The translations under genes and the position numbers were made by a program. The notes under the pieces were generated by a model. It did no database searches, was not told the DNA's origin, and saw only the letters and a list, made by a program, of their open reading frames with translations. A stretch of 64,000 bases of DNA from Pseudobowmanella zhangzhouensis (GTDB taxonomy: Bacteria; Pseudomonadota; Gammaproteobacteria; Enterobacterales; Alteromonadaceae), in assembly GCF_042662685.1 (NCBI RefSeq), contig NZ_JBHSYO010000004.1:502841-566840 (forward strand). Direction: 5' to 3'. This document shows positions 59,900 through 64,000 of this stretch, piece after piece. Position 1 is the stretch's first letter, and every line of letters starts with the position of its first letter.

Positions 59900-61560
59900 C
59901 GTCCCTTAGCACACAAACGTCTCGATTTTGGCATCTGTCCGTTGGGCGGCTTTTCGCTTTGCTATTAATTGGTTTATTCGCGTTTTTCCTTATCAGTGGT
60001 GCATTTATGTATCGCCAACTGGTGGCTATGGAACGGGTGCTGGCTGATATTTCCAAAGATGGCGTACCAGCTATGATCGATGCCAGCCAAACGTTTAGCC
60101 AGGCGAATCTGCTACTCAATTCCATCCAGGAATTAACCATGGCCTCAACTTCCGCCGCGCAGCGGATTGCGTTGAGCGAAGTAGAGAAAAAACTCAATCA
60201 AATGCTGCAAACCCATCCCACCATGCAGGCCAGTGTTTATGACGAGCAAATCAGGTTAATACGGGAAGAGTTGGACTCGTTAAATGTGTTAATTGCCCAG
60301 AAACTGGCCATTTTGAACCAAATTCAGACACAAAAAACCGCCCTGTTCGTCTTGCTGTCTGACATGCAGCGAATCAGTCAGCAAGATAGTGCAAAACTGC
60401 AATCCTGGGCGACTCAGGTTGCCGCCATCGTCGCGCAAACCACCGAGAGTATGAGCGAAGGACGCCTATACCTGCTGCGGGATAAGCGCCAGTTACTGGC
60501 TAACCAAATCAATCAATTATCCGAAGTAACGACCAGCCTGCCGGCGTCTAGCAAAAACCAGGTTGAGGCACTGAATGAATCACTGAACAAATTGGTTACT
60601 GGTGAGAATGGTCTGTTTAAGCTCAAAGCAGAGCAACTACGGGTAAATGGACGCGCAATTGGCCGTGGCCACTTTGTCACGAACATGGTGGAAGACTTCA
60701 GCCGTGATGCAGAAGCCGCCGCTGTTCGAATAAACCAACGCGCTATTGGTGAAGTCGCTGAGTTGACCGCTACAGTAAACCGCCAATCGAAAACCTTTAT
60801 CGTCATCGCCTTCTTAACCGGCCTGCTGTTGTTGCTGTCAATGAACGTGGTGCGTAAACGAATTATCCATCGTCTGGTGTTGTTAAACCGCGCGATCAAG
60901 CAATATGTGCCGGGCGAAGCCGACTTGATAGATGATGACCGTCAGGATGAAATTGGCGAATTGGTGCGCTCGTTCCGTCAGTTTGCCAATACACTGGAAA
61001 TCCAGCAGGAAAAACTCAAAAACCTGTCGCTGACTGATGAGTTGACTAACATTGCCAATCGTCGTCATTTTGAGAAACGCCTGGAGCATGAGTTACGACT
61101 GGCACAACGGCATCAATGGCCTTTGTCATTGCTTATCATAGATGTGGATTATTTTAAGGCGTACAACGATTTCTATGGCCACAGTGAGGGAGATACCTGC
61201 CTGAAAACCGTGGCGGCGATTATCAGCAAGGCGATTCGTCGTGAGGTCGACCTGGCAGCTCGCTTTGGCGGTGAAGAATTTGTCTGTATTCTGCCAAGCA
61301 CAGACAAATCAGGCGCCATGGCCATATCCCACCAGTTACATGCCTTGTTGTATCAGGCCAATCTGCCTCACCATAAAAATCTGGTCTCAGACCGGGTAAC
61401 CTGGAGTATCGGCGTTGCTACCAGCTCCCCGCAGGAACCATTTGATCGAGATACGCTCATCCTGCATGCAGATACTGCGCTGTACCATTCCAAGCAATCT
61501 GGTCGCAACACTACCACCCATCATGACCAGATCGATCCGGCCAGGAAGTCGCATAGCTGA
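59896..61560 (+). CDS. Membrane diguanylate cyclase coupled to the 5'-nucleotidase-like protein
   Basis: The 554-residue protein has a membrane helix (~18-40), a long helical periplasmic sensor (~45-290, four-helix-bundle style), a second helix (~295-315), HAMP (~318-370) and a GGDEF domain with active site RFGGEEF. REVD five residues earlier is a complete I-site, predicting product inhibition. Its ATG overlaps the preceding stop codon by 4 nt. The pair probably forms a periplasmic-input to c-di-GMP module. Confidence 0.92.
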   Translation: MTSLSTQTSRFWHLSVGRLFALLLIGLFAFFLISGAFMYRQLVAMERVLADISKDGVPAMIDASQTFSQANLLLNSIQELTMASTSAAQRIALSEVEKKLNQMLQTHPTMQASVYDEQIRLIREELDSLNVLIAQKLAILNQIQTQKTALFVLLSDMQRISQQDSAKLQSWATQVAAIVAQTTESMSEGRLYLLRDKRQLLANQINQLSEVTTSLPASSKNQVEALNESLNKLVTGENGLFKLKAEQLRVNGRAIGRGHFVTNMVEDFSRDAEAAAVRINQRAIGEVAELTATVNRQSKTFIVIAFLTGLLLLLSMNVVRKRIIHRLVLLNRAIKQYVPGEADLIDDDRQDEIGELVRSFRQFANTLEIQQEKLKNLSLTDELTNIANRRHFEKRLEHELRLAQRHQWPLSLLIIDVDYFKAYNDFYGHSEGDTCLKTVAAIISKAIRREVDLAARFGGEEFVCILPSTDKSGAMAISHQLHALLYQANLPHHKNLVSDRVTWSIGVATSSPQEPFDRDTLILHADTALYHSKQSGRNTTTHHDQIDPARKSHS

Positions 61561-61649
61561 CATTTTCGCCGCTTAAACGGCACAGCGATTGAGCTTTTTC
61601 ACGCCTTCTGGCAAGGTGTCGGCGAATTTCATTTCTGGTAATAACGATT

Positions 61650-63851
61650 ATGAAGAAACTTCTGTGCCTGACGGCTTTGGCCGCAAGCGCGCAACTGAGC
61701 GCCGAGACTCTCAGCATTGAACGCATTTTTGAATCCCCATCATTGTCTGGTGCGGCTCCGCAAAGTCTGAAAATTTCCCCTGATGGTAAACACATAACGT
61801 TTCTGCGCGGCAAGCAAACAGATTACAACCGATTAGATCTGTGGGAATACAATGTCAGCAATGGGCAAACTCAGCTGCTGTTTGACTCCGATACGCTCAG
61901 TAGCGGTCCGGAAGTACTGTCTGATGAAGAAAAGGCCCGCCGTGAACGCTTGCGTTTAAGCGGTAGCGGGATTGTCAGTTACAGCTGGTCAGCAGATAGC
62001 CAGGCGCTGTTGTTTCCCCTTGCTGGCGATGTGTATTACTACCAACTGGAACAAAAAAAGCTGCAGAAACTGCTGGATACGCCAGAGTTTGAAACAGATA
62101 TTAAATTATCACCAAAGGGAAATTACATTTCCTATATTCGTGAGCAGAATCTTTACGTTAAAGACATTGCCACGGGTAAAGAACGCGCGATCACGACCAA
62201 AGGTGGCGGCAATATTAAATACGGTATGGCAGAGTTTGTCGTACAGGAAGAATTTGACCGCATGACGGGTTACTGGTGGTCACCGGATGAGTCTTATATC
62301 GCCTTTACTAAAGTCGACGAGACGCCGGTCGATGAAGTGACCCGCAGCGAAATTTACGCCGACCGTATCGATATCATCAAACAAAAATATCCCGCCGCTG
62401 GCACCAATAACGTACTGATTGACATTGCGGTGGTGGATTTAGCAACGGACAACATCCGCTGGGTAGATCTGGGCAAAGACAAAGATATTTATATCCCGCG
62501 CGTCAAATGGATGGATAACAATCATCTGACCTATCAGTGGCTGAGCCGCGATCAACAAACTCTGCAATTGCGCAACGTCGCTATGGCGGATATGCAGCAA
62601 CAAGTGCTGATTGAAGAAAAAGCCAATACCTGGGTGAATGTGCAGGACGAATTACATTTTTTACGTAAAGCGCCGCAATTTATCTGGGCGTCCGAGCGGG
62701 ACGGCTTTAAGCATCTTTACCTGTATAACAATGACGGTTCACTGGTGAAGCAACTGACTCAGGGTGACTGGGTGGTCGATAGTCTCCAGGCAGTGGATGA
62801 AAACAATCAGCGTATTTACTTTACCGGCCGTGCAGATACCGTGCTGGAAAGCCATCTGTATGCATTAGATTTAACCACAGGTGCACAAACCCGTCTGACC
62901 CAGCGCGATGGATTCCATAGCATTGAATTTGGCAAAGACGCCAGCGTGTATATTGATAGTTCTTCCACCATTAATAGCCCCACTCAGGTTTCCTTGCATA
63001 AGGCTGATGGCACCCAACTGACCTGGTTGGCAGAGAACGCAGTGGATGATAATCACCCGCTCGCCCCGTATCAGCAACAGTGGGTGAAACCGACCTTTGG
63101 CAGCATTAAAAATGATCAGGGTGTCGACCTCTACTATCGCCTTTACACCCCGAAAAAACTGGAAGGAAAACATCCGGTTATCGTATTTGTTTACGGCGGC
63201 CCCCATGCTCAGGTGGTACAGAATCGCTGGTATGGCAATCGCGGTCTGTTATTCCAATATTGGGTGAATAAAGGCTATGTAGTCTTCTCACTGGACAATC
63301 GGGGCTCAAATTACCGGGGGACCGCGTTTGAAAACCCGATTTATCAGAATATGGGCTCACCGGAAGTAGAAGACCAGGTAACCGGGGTAAAATTCCTACG
63401 TAGTCTGGATTTTGTCGACCCTGAACGCATCGGCGTCTATGGCCATAGCTATGGTGGCTATATGGCACTTATGAGCATGTTTAAAGCCGGAGATTACTTC
63501 CAGGCGGGCGTATCTGGTGCACCAGTAACTGACTGGGCGCTATATGACACCGCCTATACGGAACGCTATATGGGTCACCCAGCTAAGGTAGGTAACGCTT
63601 ATGAAATGAGTAGCGTATTCCCTTATGCCAAAGATCTGAAAGGGAAGCTTTTTATCTATCACGGCATGGCTGACGACAATGTGCTGTTTAAAAACAGTAC
63701 GCGTCTTTATAAGCATCTGCAGGATATGGCTATCCCTTATGAGATGATGGATTACCCGGGTAAAAAGCATAGCTTGCGTGGCAAACAAACCGGTATTCAT
63801 ATGTATAAAACCATCACCAGCTTCTTTGATCGCCATTTCGGCATGCAATAA
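61650..63851 (+). CDS. Dipeptidyl peptidase IV (S9 family)
   Basis: DPP IV removes X-Pro/X-Ala dipeptides from peptide N termini. The 733 residues have a signal peptide (LAASAQLSAETL), an eight-bladed propeller domain with the substrate-clamping EEF motif (VVQEEFDRMTGYWWSPDE, ~residues 197-214), and a C-terminal hydrolase domain with the nucleophile in GVYGHSYGGYMA (Ser600), the Asp in HGMADDNVLF and the His in KKHSLRGK. It is periplasmic or extracellular, fitting a peptide-scavenging lifestyle. A terminator follows. Confidence 0.95.
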   Translation: MKKLLCLTALAASAQLSAETLSIERIFESPSLSGAAPQSLKISPDGKHITFLRGKQTDYNRLDLWEYNVSNGQTQLLFDSDTLSSGPEVLSDEEKARRERLRLSGSGIVSYSWSADSQALLFPLAGDVYYYQLEQKKLQKLLDTPEFETDIKLSPKGNYISYIREQNLYVKDIATGKERAITTKGGGNIKYGMAEFVVQEEFDRMTGYWWSPDESYIAFTKVDETPVDEVTRSEIYADRIDIIKQKYPAAGTNNVLIDIAVVDLATDNIRWVDLGKDKDIYIPRVKWMDNNHLTYQWLSRDQQTLQLRNVAMADMQQQVLIEEKANTWVNVQDELHFLRKAPQFIWASERDGFKHLYLYNNDGSLVKQLTQGDWVVDSLQAVDENNQRIYFTGRADTVLESHLYALDLTTGAQTRLTQRDGFHSIEFGKDASVYIDSSSTINSPTQVSLHKADGTQLTWLAENAVDDNHPLAPYQQQWVKPTFGSIKNDQGVDLYYRLYTPKKLEGKHPVIVFVYGGPHAQVVQNRWYGNRGLLFQYWVNKGYVVFSLDNRGSNYRGTAFENPIYQNMGSPEVEDQVTGVKFLRSLDFVDPERIGVYGHSYGGYMALMSMFKAGDYFQAGVSGAPVTDWALYDTAYTERYMGHPAKVGNAYEMSSVFPYAKDLKGKLFIYHGMADDNVLFKNSTRLYKHLQDMAIPYEMMDYPGKKHSLRGKQTGIHMYKTITSFFDRHFGMQ

Positions 63852-63871
63852 TCAAACGCGTGATATGAATC

Positions 63872-63899
63872 AAAAAGGAGCCGTGTGGCTCCTTTTTTG
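63872..63899 (+). terminator. Terminator after the DPP IV gene
   Basis: AAAAAGGAGCC/GGCTCCTTTTTT hairpin 20 nt after the stop. The remaining ~100 nt of the window show no gene. Confidence 0.9.
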
Positions 63900-64000
63900 T
63901 TCCTGCCAACCCGCCCTATACGTATCAATCCACATACCTACGTCTGAACAAACCCTCTTTGACGTTTTTTCCATCGGTTTATGATGAACCCATCTTAAGC

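Overview
The window looks like a chromosomal segment of a marine gammaproteobacterium of the order Alteromonadales, probably Alteromonadaceae. This rests on the grpE-dnaK-dnaJ block divergent from nadK-recN-bamE, the ratA-rnfH and smpB-ssrA groups, a VolA/Pla-1 type surface lipase, several c-di-GMP enzymes and a tmRNA tag ANDENYALAA. Most of it is ordinary core genome of mid GC content with well-formed terminators. No transposase, integrase, prophage or CRISPR array was seen.

Layout. 1-14.1 kb: end of flavodoxin, topA, astB, an Ig-repeat lipoprotein, a dicarboxylate/amino-acid symporter, sohB, a surface lipase and yciK (topA, sohB and yciK are also neighbours in enterics). 14.2-16.7 kb: a PepSY membrane protein behind a Fur-like box, and a methyltransferase/ATP-grasp pair. 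16.7-24.7 kb: heat-shock operon grpE-dnaK-dnaJ with a sigma-32 promoter, then nadK, recN (tandem LexA boxes), bamE, rnfH, ratA. 24.8-28.2 kb: a DUF4397 lipoprotein, a LON-domain protein and an ECF sigma/ChrR anti-sigma pair. Matching TGATCC-N16/17-CGTA promoters precede the sigma gene and the lipoprotein gene. 28.3-30.9 kb: smpB, tmRNA and a foreign-looking stretch with an Mrr restriction gene. 30.9-33.5 kb: a DUF1566 protein and a diguanylate cyclase.

33.6-41.6 kb is the most distinctive part. A secreted cyanophycinase, a TonB-dependent receptor, a YfcC-family inner-membrane transporter and an isoaspartyl-dipeptidase-like amidohydrolase form a complete candidate route for scavenging cyanophycin (multi-L-arginyl-poly-L-aspartate) as beta-Asp-Arg. 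The block lies between two exact 63-bp copies of the 5' end of a metal-dependent hydrolase gene. The left copy is a truncated remnant and the right copy begins the intact gene, so the cluster appears to have been inserted there. The dipeptidase lacks the first His of the HxH metal motif and has Glu where the family usually has the carboxylated Lys. Released arginine could be handled by the succinyltransferase pathway, of which astB is in this window.

41.6-50.4 kb: the intact hydrolase, a porin / PstS-like / GGDEF operon, a tRNA-Ala/tRNA-Glu(x3) operon with duplicated and decayed units next to gltX, a LytTR regulator remnant, azlCD and three tRNA-Val genes. 50.4-64 kb: a TPR response regulator with a Ser at the phosphoacceptor site, an Atm1-type ABC exporter, a fatty-acid hydroxylase family protein, an NtrC-type two-component system facing a sigma-54 promoter for a small secreted protein, an apparently inactivated 5'-nucleotidase (probable ATT start) translationally coupled to a diguanylate cyclase, and dipeptidyl peptidase IV.
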